A stretch of 64,000 nucleotides of DNA, from contig NZ_VNFK01000001.1 in assembly GCF_007786235.1 (NCBI RefSeq), positions 1 through 64,000 of the forward strand, in the 5' to 3' direction. A program made the translations under genes and the position numbers. How positions within the stretch are numbered: position 1 is the stretch's first letter; the number at the start of each line of letters is the position of its first letter. This stretch comes from Paenarthrobacter nitroguajacolicus. Its GTDB lineage: Bacteria > Actinomycetota > Actinomycetes > Actinomycetales > Micrococcaceae. The notes under the pieces are model-generated. The model ran no database searches and was not told the origin of the DNA. It saw nothing but the letters and a program-made list of their open reading frames with translations. Shown here piece after piece: positions 53,888-61,740 of this stretch.

Positions 53888-54571
53888 TTGTCGAAACGAA
53901 CCTGGCCCCTGTCAGTAGGAGCTGTGGCACTGACCGCGGCCATCGCCTTGGGCTCAAGCGGAGTCGCCTCGGCAGCACCCCCGCAAACCCACGCCGTCAC
54001 GCGGCATGTAGTAAAGGATGCCACGTCCGAAGGCAAAGGGCTTTTCAAGGCAATCTACTTTGGCGTCGGACCACAGGTAGCTGAAGTCCGGGAAAAGCTG
54101 AACGATGGTTCCTACGAAGAATTCGCGCAGTCCGCAGCCAACCAAGAGGGACAAGTCCAGGCAGCAGACGCGGTGGTGTCTGCCATCGAAGCCAAGAGTC
54201 CTCAATTCTTCGCCACCCTCCACGCAGCCCTCACCAGTGGCGATGTGCTGCGGGTTGATGCGAAATTCAAGCAAGTTCAGAAGATCATGACGGACCTCCT
54301 GAAGTCTGAACCGCAGCAGGTTACGGCACTGGCAAAGTCAGACACCGCAAACCCCTTGGCGGCCGTCCCTGTCTTCATTTGGGCCGCAGCAGTATGGGAT
54401 GTCGCCGCGGCCGTCAACTACGCAGTGGGCGTCAACGTCTCTGTTGCCGCTGCCGCCGTCGTGGTGGTGTACGCCAAAGTGGCCTTCTGGCCCTCCGCGG
54501 GCACCGCGGGTTCACAACTGGAGAGCGAGAACAGCATCTCCCAGTTCACAGCGGCCCTGTCGCAGGATTGA
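53888..54571 (+). CDS. SdpC-like antimicrobial peptide precursor
   Basis: A 227-residue secreted precursor. Residues 1-30 are a signal peptide with a likely cleavage after VASAA. Residues 31-150 are a helical propeptide rich in Ala, Gln and Lys. Residues about 157-200 are strongly hydrophobic (FIWAAAVWDVAAAVNYAVG to VVVVYAKVAFWP) and correspond in position and character to the 42-residue SDP toxin of Bacillus subtilis SdpC. The tail 201-227 is polar. There is no cysteine at all, so the disulfide of the Bacillus peptide cannot form. The start is TTG at 53888 with AGAGGAG upstream. It is followed by sdpA- and sdpB-like genes. Confidence 0.8.
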   Translation: MSKRTWPLSVGAVALTAAIALGSSGVASAAPPQTHAVTRHVVKDATSEGKGLFKAIYFGVGPQVAEVREKLNDGSYEEFAQSAANQEGQVQAADAVVSAIEAKSPQFFATLHAALTSGDVLRVDAKFKQVQKIMTDLLKSEPQQVTALAKSDTANPLAAVPVFIWAAAVWDVAAAVNYAVGVNVSVAAAAVVVVYAKVAFWPSAGTAGSQLESENSISQFTAALSQD

Positions 54572-54585
54572 TCCCGGCCCCATAC

Positions 54586-55206
54586 ATGACCTCCGTACAC
54601 ACCGTTGAGGGTGTCCCCGCTGCTGGATGGACACCCTCAAAGGGACCGCAAGTAAGCCCCCTTCATGTGCTGGCCCCCGTAGTTGGCCTCCTGGTCCTTG
54701 GGACGTACTCCATTTTGTCGTCAATTCCTTCAACGATCCTGACGCTGCCCTACTTTGACCAAGTGAAACCAAACGCCGTGTCAGCCATGCCTCAAGGGTG
54801 GGCCTTCTTTTCCAAGTCGCCCCGCGATCCTTCCGTTGCTCCGTACCGCGAAGATGCCAACGGCTCCTTTACGTCGCTGAGCAAACTTCCAACTACCCGG
54901 GTGGAGAACCTCTTTGGTGTCAGCCGGGAAGGCCGCGCCCAAGGCGTTGAGGTCGCCTTGGTATCCGGTGGGTCCGGGGCCGGGAATTGGATGGATTGCT
55001 CCAGCCCGGTCCTACAGGAATGCGCGGAACTCGTGCATGACACACCCTCGTCTGTCGTTACCAATACCGTTACCTCCCCCACGCTTTGCGGTGATGTCGT
55101 ACTCGTGCAGACCACCCCCGTGCCCTGGTCATTCAGGCACCAAACGCCAATGAGGGAAAAGGCAGACAAGGTCATCAAGCTGCGTGTGGACTGCAATGGC
55201 CAATAA
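54586..55206 (+). CDS. SdpA-like toxin maturation protein
   Basis: A 206-residue protein with one transmembrane segment (about residues 27-50) and an extracytoplasmic domain. The family-typical motif MPQGWAFFSKSPRDP is present near residue 68, and the C-terminal half has four cysteines and the segment TLCGDVVLVQTTPVPW, also as in SdpA. In Bacillus, SdpA acts with SdpB to turn pro-SdpC into active SDP. I take the ATG at 54586, 14 bp after the sdpC-like stop; its ribosome binding site is weak. It overlaps the sdpB-like start by 11 bp. Confidence 0.82.
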   Translation: MTSVHTVEGVPAAGWTPSKGPQVSPLHVLAPVVGLLVLGTYSILSSIPSTILTLPYFDQVKPNAVSAMPQGWAFFSKSPRDPSVAPYREDANGSFTSLSKLPTTRVENLFGVSREGRAQGVEVALVSGGSGAGNWMDCSSPVLQECAELVHDTPSSVVTNTVTSPTLCGDVVLVQTTPVPWSFRHQTPMREKADKVIKLRVDCNGQ

Positions 55207-56131
55207 GCTCTCAACCATCGTGGAGATTCCGCGAATCACGCTGTCTGTGGTCTGGTCGCCCTTCATGGGCATGATGCGGAGCGTTCTGGCTGTAGGCACC
55301 CTGCTGACGTTGATTTTCACGAGCAACGACGCACTATTCCGGCCAGTTCTTGGCGTAGGCAACTATCCACTCTGCCGCGGAGTTGAATCGTTCGGCCTGT
55401 TCTGTGTCATTCCGCATGAGCAGCTCGGCCTCGCCAAGGCACTCGGCGTGGTCATCCTGTTGCTGGTGATTTCCGGGGTCTTGCCCCAGCTCACGGGGGT
55501 CCTGCATGCGTGGGTGGCCTTCAGCGTGGCAACGGGTATCTCAATCCCGGACGGCGGGGACCAGATTACGTCAAACCTGGCACTGCTGTTGGTTCCGATC
55601 TGCTTCACGGATCCACGACTGAACCACTGGTCGCGGGCCAGGGCGGGATCCTGGTGCCTGCAACACCGGGCCGGCATTGCTGTTGTTTCCCTGGCCGCCC
55701 TGAAAATCCAAGTCTCGGTGTTGTACTTCTACTCCATGACCGGAAAGATGTTTCAGACCGAGTGGGCCGAGGGCTCGGCCCTCTACTACATCGGCTCGGG
55801 TTTCTTCGGCCCTTCCGGAGCCCTCAAGGATGCCTTTGCCCTGCTGACGGATAACCCGGTGATATCCCTCGCCATGTCGTGGGGTGCACTCCTGATCGAG
55901 CTGCTCCTGGCAGTGACGTTGCTGACGCCTGTCAGGTACCGGCTGCTCTGGTTTGCCCTTGGCGTTTCGCTCCACACGGGCATCGCGCTGTTCCTGGGGA
56001 TCTGGAGCTTTCAAGTCGCCATGCTGGCGGCCTTGTCCTTGCTCACTATCCCGGCCAAGTCCCCCGTCTACTCTGCAGGATTCGGCCTTCGCCACTTCAG
56101 GATCAAAATGGCCTTCGCGATGGCTCAGTAA
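55196..56131 (+). CDS. SdpB-like HTTM-domain membrane protein
   Basis: A 311-residue integral membrane protein with about seven hydrophobic segments and the HTTM (vitamin-K-dependent gamma-carboxylase-like) pattern of SdpB. Examples are LVPICFTDPRLNHW, VLYFYSMTGKMFQTEWAEGS and SLHTGIALFLGIWSF. In Bacillus SdpB is needed, with SdpA, for SDP maturation. The ATG at 55196 lies inside the end of the sdpA-like gene, showing translational coupling; an in-frame GTG at 55184 is also possible. A hairpin follows 9 bp after the stop. Confidence 0.85.
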   Translation: MANKLSTIVEIPRITLSVVWSPFMGMMRSVLAVGTLLTLIFTSNDALFRPVLGVGNYPLCRGVESFGLFCVIPHEQLGLAKALGVVILLLVISGVLPQLTGVLHAWVAFSVATGISIPDGGDQITSNLALLLVPICFTDPRLNHWSRARAGSWCLQHRAGIAVVSLAALKIQVSVLYFYSMTGKMFQTEWAEGSALYYIGSGFFGPSGALKDAFALLTDNPVISLAMSWGALLIELLLAVTLLTPVRYRLLWFALGVSLHTGIALFLGIWSFQVAMLAALSLLTIPAKSPVYSAGFGLRHFRIKMAFAMAQ

Positions 56132-56140
56132 CCCCGGAAC

Positions 56141-56186
56141 GGACACAGGCCGAGATACGCGGCTTCGTGTCCTTTCGGCCGTGTCC
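56141..56186. terminator. Stem-loop at the end of the SDP-like operon
   Basis: GGACAC-A-GGCCGA (56141-56153) pairs with TCGGCC-GTGTCC (56175-56186), leaving one bulged base and a 21-base loop. It lies between the convergent sdpB-like and DUF1461 genes and touches the stop codon of the latter. Confidence 0.6.
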
Positions 56187-57313
56187 TAACGGCGGGATTC
56201 GGTCGCCTCTTGGCGGATGTCAGCCGCTTCGGGCTCCTCGTCGGCTTGCTTCGCGGACGTTTCAGCCTGCTCGGGCTCCTGCTGGGACGCCAGCCCCCGG
56301 CGCTTCCGCGTGGGCCAGGTGAGGATGAACGTCACAGTCGCTGCGAGGAACACCAGGGCGCCGATCACGATGCCCGCATCAACCCAGAATTGCCCCGGGA
56401 AGAGTCGGATGAGAGTGTCCTCCAGTGAGAACGTCCAGGTGCCGTTGGCGAAGAAGATCCGGTGGAACTCGGTGAAGAACTGCTGCCAGCTCAGTACTGC
56501 CAGGACGGCGAGGCCAATGATGATCAACAGCGTCACGATGGAGCCGGCAAAAAGACCGCGACGTACTCCGCCGTTGCTCCGCTTACGCAGGTACATGATG
56601 GCGATGATGCTGAGGATGATGAGCAGCAGCCCGGCGCCGAATGACGACAGAATGACGAGCTTGACGTCGGCCATGTGCGAGACTTCGCTGTCTTTGAACA
56701 GCTTGGCCCCGTCCTGATTGACCAAGCCGCCCAGGTATCGGGGACCTGCCCAGTTGCTCAGGTAGTCCACAGCGTAGGAACCGTAGGTCATGCGGTCATC
56801 GGTATTGAAACCGTAACCGTCGCCGGGGAAACCCGGACGGTTGTATTCCACCCAAAGGAACAGCGGACTGGTCACCGCACGAACGGCCAGCACCAAGAGG
56901 ATCACCGGGTAGAAAACGGCCAACATTACCTGGAAGATCCGGGGACCGATCGGTTTTACCTTGGCTGCTTGCTCGCGTTCTGCATTGCGGCGGGCTACTT
57001 CGTCTTCGGGCGGACGGACCTGAAGCGCCGACGTCGGCAGGGGTTCCGAATAGTGTGAGGGCTGCTTGTCTGCCGAAGCGCCTGCGAGTGTGTCAGCGAA
57101 CAGTGGCGGCTCGGCCTCGACGTCGGCTGCTTCGGCGGCCTTCCGGTCGGCGCGGCTTTCCGGCTGGCCCGTGGCAGGCGTAGCGCTAGTGGCAGGCGTA
57201 GCCGCAGAAGTACCGCTGGACGTCTTAGGCTTCATCCAGTCGAAGGCCGGTTCGTTGGGGTCCTCGTGGAGATCCGTGTCCGGTTCTTGTGGTTTTGGGC
57301 TCTTGTCGCTCAC
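56186..57313 (-). CDS. TIGR01906/DUF1461 (Lit-type) membrane protein
   Basis: A 375-residue protein. The first 130 residues are low-complexity (Ala/Thr/Pro/Glu) and probably cytoplasmic. The membrane core has four or five hydrophobic segments and an extracytoplasmic segment with SEVSHMADVKLVI, which matches the conserved H-x-x-D-V of the DUF1461 family. That family includes the lipoprotein intramolecular transacylase Lit of some Firmicutes; whether the actinobacterial members have this activity is unknown. I take the GTG at 57313 (GGAAG upstream); an ATG at 57340 is the alternative. It converges with the SDP-like operon. Confidence 0.78.
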   Translation of the reverse strand: MSDKSPKPQEPDTDLHEDPNEPAFDWMKPKTSSGTSAATPATSATPATGQPESRADRKAAEAADVEAEPPLFADTLAGASADKQPSHYSEPLPTSALQVRPPEDEVARRNAEREQAAKVKPIGPRIFQVMLAVFYPVILLVLAVRAVTSPLFLWVEYNRPGFPGDGYGFNTDDRMTYGSYAVDYLSNWAGPRYLGGLVNQDGAKLFKDSEVSHMADVKLVILSSFGAGLLLIILSIIAIMYLRKRSNGGVRRGLFAGSIVTLLIIIGLAVLAVLSWQQFFTEFHRIFFANGTWTFSLEDTLIRLFPGQFWVDAGIVIGALVFLAATVTFILTWPTRKRRGLASQQEPEQAETSAKQADEEPEAADIRQEATESRR

Positions 57314-57452
57314 AGCGGGTTCACTTCCGTAGGCATCCACCGGCGATTGCTTGCTGCCGGCTCTCTTGTCTGCATTCGAGCCTACCGCCCGGCTTTACGC
57401 AGACACGCGGTGCCACCCCGGCTGCGACCAGATCGAAACGCAACTGTAAGCT

Positions 57453-58445
57453 CTAGGCCGCGATGCTGCGGTATCCGGCGTCGTTGGCATCCAGGTCCCC
57501 AGTGACTCCGGCGCGGGCCGCCCTGCCACCGAGAATCAATGTATAGGCCCAGTAAGCGGCCAACACCAAAGCACCTATCGTGATCTTGGCCCACACGGGT
57601 AGCTGGCTGGGTGTCACGAAGCCTTCCACAATCCCCGAGATGAGCAGGACCAGCACCAGCCCCAAGGCAACCGTGATCAGGGAACGCCCTTCATCAGCCA
57701 CCGCCTGCAGCCGGGTTCGCGGACCAGGCCGAACCATGGCCCAAAAAATCTTCAGCCCCGCCGCGCAGGCAATAAACACGGCGGTGAGCTCCATCAGGCC
57801 GTGAGGGAGGATGTAGCTGAAGAAAACATCCATCTTCCCTGTGGCAAGGAACAGACCTGCTGCCAGCCCCAAGCTCTGCGCGTTCATGAAGAGGATGAAC
57901 GGTACCCAGAATCCGGTGATGCCGAACGCCACGGCTTGGGCAGAAATCCAGGCGTTGTTGGTCCATACGGCACCAGCGAACGAGGCCGCAGGATTCTCCG
58001 AGTAGTAGTCAATGAAGTCTTCCTCCACGTACTGCTGCACTTTGGCTTCGCTGGCCACCGCCCGTAGCGCCTCCGGTGAGGTACCGATCCACAGGGCATA
58101 CGCTCCAGCCACCACGACGAAAGCCAGCCCACACCACAGGGTTAGCCATCGGATGCGATAAAAAGCGGCTGGCAGGGAAATGACGAAGAACCGCGCCAAA
58201 TCCTCCATGAAGTTCGAACGTGCCCCGGTGAACCTGGTCCGGGCCTGGGCCAACGCCGCGGACAGGGAGGCCGACATCCCACTTTCCGGAGCCACCGAAC
58301 GGATCAAGGACAAATGACCGGACACCGCTTGGTACAGGCGCAGCAGTTCGTCCGCCTCGGCTCCCGTGAGTCGGCGCTTGTGCGCCAGGAAGTGCAGCCG
58401 CGACCATTTGTCCCCATGTACGGCCGAGAAGGCATCGATGTCCAC
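57453..58445 (-). CDS. SpoIIM-like (DUF95) membrane protein
   Basis: A 330-residue integral membrane protein with about six transmembrane segments from residue 85 on. The family pattern is visible in AGAVWTNNAWISAQAVAFG, FSYILPHGLMELTAVFIA and ISGIVEGFVTPS, as in stage II sporulation protein M. In non-sporulating actinobacteria these proteins are of unknown function, and are commonly encoded next to an RDD protein, as here (divergent, 107 bp). The start is GTG at 58445. Confidence 0.9.
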   Translation of the reverse strand: MDIDAFSAVHGDKWSRLHFLAHKRRLTGAEADELLRLYQAVSGHLSLIRSVAPESGMSASLSAALAQARTRFTGARSNFMEDLARFFVISLPAAFYRIRWLTLWCGLAFVVVAGAYALWIGTSPEALRAVASEAKVQQYVEEDFIDYYSENPAASFAGAVWTNNAWISAQAVAFGITGFWVPFILFMNAQSLGLAAGLFLATGKMDVFFSYILPHGLMELTAVFIACAAGLKIFWAMVRPGPRTRLQAVADEGRSLITVALGLVLVLLISGIVEGFVTPSQLPVWAKITIGALVLAAYWAYTLILGGRAARAGVTGDLDANDAGYRSIAA

Positions 58446-58552
58446 GCCACCACCCTAGCGCTTGTCTCCACCCGCGGGGCCTGAACCGCCGCTAGACTCG
58501 TTGGTGCGGGCCCGCCGAACGCCCGCGGAGTTTGCGAAGCATGGGGGCTGGC

Positions 58553-59350
58553 ATGAGTTCGATCATCACAGGCGAGGCAGTGGTCCTTGAGCTGCGCCCC
58601 GCGTCTTTTGCGGCCCGGGCACTGGGGCTCATCCTCGACGTCATCTCCCAGGTTCTCCTCGCCGTCCTCCTCATCATCCTGATCAGCGCCGCCTCCCGCG
58701 ACCTTGACGATTCCGCCATCCAGGCCCTCGTCCTCAGCAGCATCGTTTTCTCCGTCGTCATCGTTCCCGTCACCGTCGAGACACTCACCCGCGGACGGTC
58801 CCTGGGCAAGCTCGCCACAGGATTGCGCATTGTGCGCGACGACGGCGGTTCCATCCGCTTCCGGCATGCCGTCATCCGCGGACTCATCGGTTTCTTGGAG
58901 ATCTACATGACCTTCGGCGGCCTGGCGATCGGCGTAGCGCTGTTCAACGACAAGTCCAAACGCCTCGGCGACATCGTTGCCGGCACCTATTCACTCCGCC
59001 AACGCGTACCGTCAAAGCCCCGCATCATGCCGGTGGCACCCCACTATCTGCAATCATGGGTGGCTATGGCAGACATCGGCAGGGTCCCGGACGCCACCGC
59101 CCGCCGGGCAGGAACCTTCGTGCAGCAGGCCTATCTCATGGCGCCGGCGTCGCGCGTCAACATGGCTGCTTCCCTGGCATCGGAACTCGCCCGGTACGTG
59201 GCCCCTCCCCCGCCGGCGTGGACCATCCCCGAGGACTACATCGGTGCCGTCCTCGGGGAACGACGCAACCGCGAACTCGCCCGCCTGCGGCAGGCGGAGC
59301 AGAGGAACGCGACCGTCGGCGAACGGTTGCGGAAGTTGCCGTTTACCTAG
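58553..59350 (+). CDS. RDD family membrane protein
   Basis: A 265-residue protein with three or four transmembrane segments. The RDD pattern is seen in PASFAARALGLILDVISQ and LTRGRSLGKLATGLRIVRDD, followed by KRLGDIVAGTY. The C-terminal 100 residues are cytoplasmic and rich in Arg/Glu/Ala. The function is unknown; some RDD proteins are linked to ion transport. I take the ATG at 58553 rather than the in-frame one at 58532 because the conserved N-terminus starts there. Confidence 0.88.
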   Translation: MSSIITGEAVVLELRPASFAARALGLILDVISQVLLAVLLIILISAASRDLDDSAIQALVLSSIVFSVVIVPVTVETLTRGRSLGKLATGLRIVRDDGGSIRFRHAVIRGLIGFLEIYMTFGGLAIGVALFNDKSKRLGDIVAGTYSLRQRVPSKPRIMPVAPHYLQSWVAMADIGRVPDATARRAGTFVQQAYLMAPASRVNMAASLASELARYVAPPPPAWTIPEDYIGAVLGERRNRELARLRQAEQRNATVGERLRKLPFT

Positions 59351-59378
59351 GCCTGAACCTCGCACCAACCTCTCCGTT

Positions 59379-60215
59379 CTACGTCCAATGAGACGGCCTC
59401 GCTATACGCGGGGGCAGGAGTGTGTTGGGGTCGCCTTCGGCGGAGTTGACTTGGGAATTGGTCAAATAGAGGGCCCTTGAAAGGTCCGCACCGTGGAGTT
59501 GTGCTCCTCGGAGGTCGGCGCCCAGGAGGTCCGCCGCGGTAAGGTCGCTGCCCCTCAGCCGCGCTCCGATCAAGTAGGCACCGCGGAGGTCGACTCCGCA
59601 CAGTCGGCGGTTCGCAAGGTCGGCACCCATGAGGTCGGCGCCACTCAATTCGCCGTCCCGGGGGCCGCCGTCGGGAGTCTGCTGGTCCTCGGCTCCATAG
59701 GAGGCTCGCAGTTCTTCGCTGACCTCCATCAGGAGGTGCCGGACCTCGCTGTGCAAGGTTTCGACGTCGGCACCCAGAATTGCGGAGGCGTCACCTTGGG
59801 CGGTGGCTGCTATGTGATCGGACAGGTGCCCCGCGGCCACTGCGAGATCAGGATCGAAGGTGCGTTGCTGGGCTTCGACCAAATACCAGAGCATCTCGTG
59901 GAGTTGCCTCACCACCTTGAACACGGCGAACATCGAGGACTTGGTCGAGGGGTCCTGAGTCCAGCTGGTTCCTTCGAAGGTGTGTTGGGACACCACTTGG
60001 CCCGCGCCGAAGCAGTCAAAGTCCGTGCAGCCTCGAAAACCACGGGGCCTCAGGCTTTGGTGGATGGCGCAGGAAAAGTCCTCGGCCATGTTCGGGCAGG
60101 GCGTGGCTGCCGGTTTGTCGATCGCGAAGTCAACCGAGCGGGCGAATCCGAGGGCGGTGGAGCAAAGGGCAAAACAGTTGCCGCAGTCCGGGCGAAGGGT
60201 GGGTGAAATGGTCAT
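59379..60215 (-). CDS. Cysteine-rich pentapeptide-repeat protein
   Basis: A 278-residue protein with three parts. Residues 1-75 have seven cysteines (C-x2-C-x3-C near residues 11-18, then further Cys to about 68) and resemble putative metal-binding YkgJ-like modules. Residues 76-185 are helical. Residues about 188-255 form pentapeptide repeats of the A(D/N)Lxx type (SGADLMGADLANRRLCGVDL and so on), which fold as a right-handed quadrilateral beta-helix. The combination is seen in other actinobacteria, as I recall. The function is unknown. CTGGAG precedes the ATG. Confidence 0.85.
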   Translation of the reverse strand: MTISPTLRPDCGNCFALCSTALGFARSVDFAIDKPAATPCPNMAEDFSCAIHQSLRPRGFRGCTDFDCFGAGQVVSQHTFEGTSWTQDPSTKSSMFAVFKVVRQLHEMLWYLVEAQQRTFDPDLAVAAGHLSDHIAATAQGDASAILGADVETLHSEVRHLLMEVSEELRASYGAEDQQTPDGGPRDGELSGADLMGADLANRRLCGVDLRGAYLIGARLRGSDLTAADLLGADLRGAQLHGADLSRALYLTNSQVNSAEGDPNTLLPPRIARPSHWT

Positions 60216-60256
60216 GCGTGCTCCAGGTGATGAAAGAGGGTCCGGTGGAAGGAACC

Positions 60257-60280
60257 GGGGAACCCGTCAGCGGGTTCCCC
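60257..60280 (-). terminator. Perfect 10-bp stem-loop
   Basis: GGGGAACCCG (60257-60266) pairs with CGGGTTCCCC (60271-60280) around TCAG. It lies between the L,D-transpeptidase stop and the pentapeptide gene start on the same strand, so it probably ends the former transcript. Confidence 0.65.
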
Positions 60281-60402
60281 ATCGGGACACCCGGAATCAC
60301 CAAAGATGGCAGCACAAAATGGAGGGCCAACGCAGGGTCAGCACACAGGGTTTGGGTCAAAGCGCGCAGGAAATAATCACTGCAACGATCTTAACAGCAG
60401 GA

Positions 60403-61623
60403 CTACCGCTGGGCGTAGCTCGCCCAGGGGATGTTCCAATCCCCGAAGCCCTCCAAAGGTTCTACGGGAGGGGCGCCTGTGTTCAGGATCTGGACAACGT
60501 CGCCGGTTTTCATGTTGTTGAAGAACCAGGCGGCGTCCTTCGGCAGCAGGCCTACGCAGCCGTGGGAAACGTTGGCCACGCCAATGGAACTCCAGGCAGC
60601 TTCAAGGGCCTGATGCACGTACACGCCGGACCACGTCAAACGGTTGGCGTACTCAACCACCAGGGGCGGGTAATATCCTTTGTCGCCAGGCTTGAGCCCA
60701 ATGGTCCCGGCGTTGAAGTTGGAATGCCGTTCCTGCTCCATGATCACTGCGTAGCCCGTCGGCGAAAGCCAGTCTTCGCCGCCGAGTGACACAGGCGCAG
60801 TGTGCACCAGTTGGCCATCGGAGTACACGTTCATGGTCTTGGTGTTGTCGTCCACCACAGCCACGCGCTGGGGACCGGTGGTGAAGGTGGAGACCACGTC
60901 CGCGTTGCCGATCATGTTGTTGCCAAAGTTGACGCCGAGGAGCTTCATGTCGACGGTGACGGTGGTTCCGGAAGCCCAGAACGCCTCAGGGCGGATCCGG
61001 ACCTTCTTGTCCGAGTACCAGTGCCAGGCCACCGGCTGGCCGGAAGACACGGTAATGGCGACGCGCTTCTCCATGGCGGCCTTGTCCACTACCGGCTCAC
61101 TGAAGTTGATCTCGATCGGTTGGCCGGAGCCTGCTGTGGTGCCGTTGCGCGGGTAAATGGAAGCGTCGGCCTCGTAGGCGGCAGAAACTGTAGTGAAGGT
61201 CTGGGTCTTCTTGGTTTCCTTCCCCGCGGTATCCACCACGGTGAAGGAGTAGTTGTACTGGGTCTTGAACTTCAGGACTTCCAGCGTGGTCCACGTGCTG
61301 CCATCAGGGCTGGTCTTGCCTTGAACGGGCGTGCCTCCGCCAACGGGAGTCAGCACGACGTCCTTGACTTTGCCGTTGACCGCTTTGATTTGAGGACCCA
61401 CCACCGGGTTCCATTCCACTGCACCGTCCAGGGGGGTGATGCCCAGCTCCACGGGCTTCGCCTCCACGGTGGGAGCCGGTGACGGGTTTTCCGTTGCACC
61501 CTGTGTGGAGCCGGCGAGGAGTCCCGGCACCGTGGCCACTCCGATTCCGCCCACGGCAATGGCGGCACAGATCCCTATGATGGCAAGGATCTTGCCCGTT
61601 TTCCGTTTGGCGACTTCCGTCAT
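60403..61623 (-). CDS. L,D-transpeptidase (YkuD domain, Ig-like domains)
   Basis: A 406-residue cell-wall enzyme that forms 3-3 peptidoglycan cross-links. A membrane anchor (residues about 12-36) is followed by two Ig-like domains (about 60-260) and a C-terminal YkuD domain. That domain has the catalytic Cys in VSHGCVGLLPKDAAWFF and an upstream TWSGVYVHQALEAAW His motif. The layout is that of mycobacterial LdtMt2-type proteins. I take the ATG at 61623, with AGGAAG upstream; the frame extends to 61668. Confidence 0.93.
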   Translation of the reverse strand: MTEVAKRKTGKILAIIGICAAIAVGGIGVATVPGLLAGSTQGATENPSPAPTVEAKPVELGITPLDGAVEWNPVVGPQIKAVNGKVKDVVLTPVGGGTPVQGKTSPDGSTWTTLEVLKFKTQYNYSFTVVDTAGKETKKTQTFTTVSAAYEADASIYPRNGTTAGSGQPIEINFSEPVVDKAAMEKRVAITVSSGQPVAWHWYSDKKVRIRPEAFWASGTTVTVDMKLLGVNFGNNMIGNADVVSTFTTGPQRVAVVDDNTKTMNVYSDGQLVHTAPVSLGGEDWLSPTGYAVIMEQERHSNFNAGTIGLKPGDKGYYPPLVVEYANRLTWSGVYVHQALEAAWSSIGVANVSHGCVGLLPKDAAWFFNNMKTGDVVQILNTGAPPVEPLEGFGDWNIPWASYAQR

Positions 61624-61675
61624 GGTTCCCGTCTTCCTGTCCCCCGGCAAGCAATACTGAACACCCAATTCTAGC

Positions 61676-61714
61676 CGAAAGGCCGGCCACGCTTCTCGCG
61701 CGTCCGGCCTTTCG
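61676..61714 (-). terminator. Stem-loop terminator of ahcY
   Basis: CGAAAGGCCGG (61676-61686) pairs exactly with CCGGCCTTTCG (61704-61714). It lies 26 bp after the ahcY stop and before the L,D-transpeptidase gene. Confidence 0.75.
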
Positions 61715-61740
61715 CCATCGTTTTGGGTTTCGCGGGGCTG

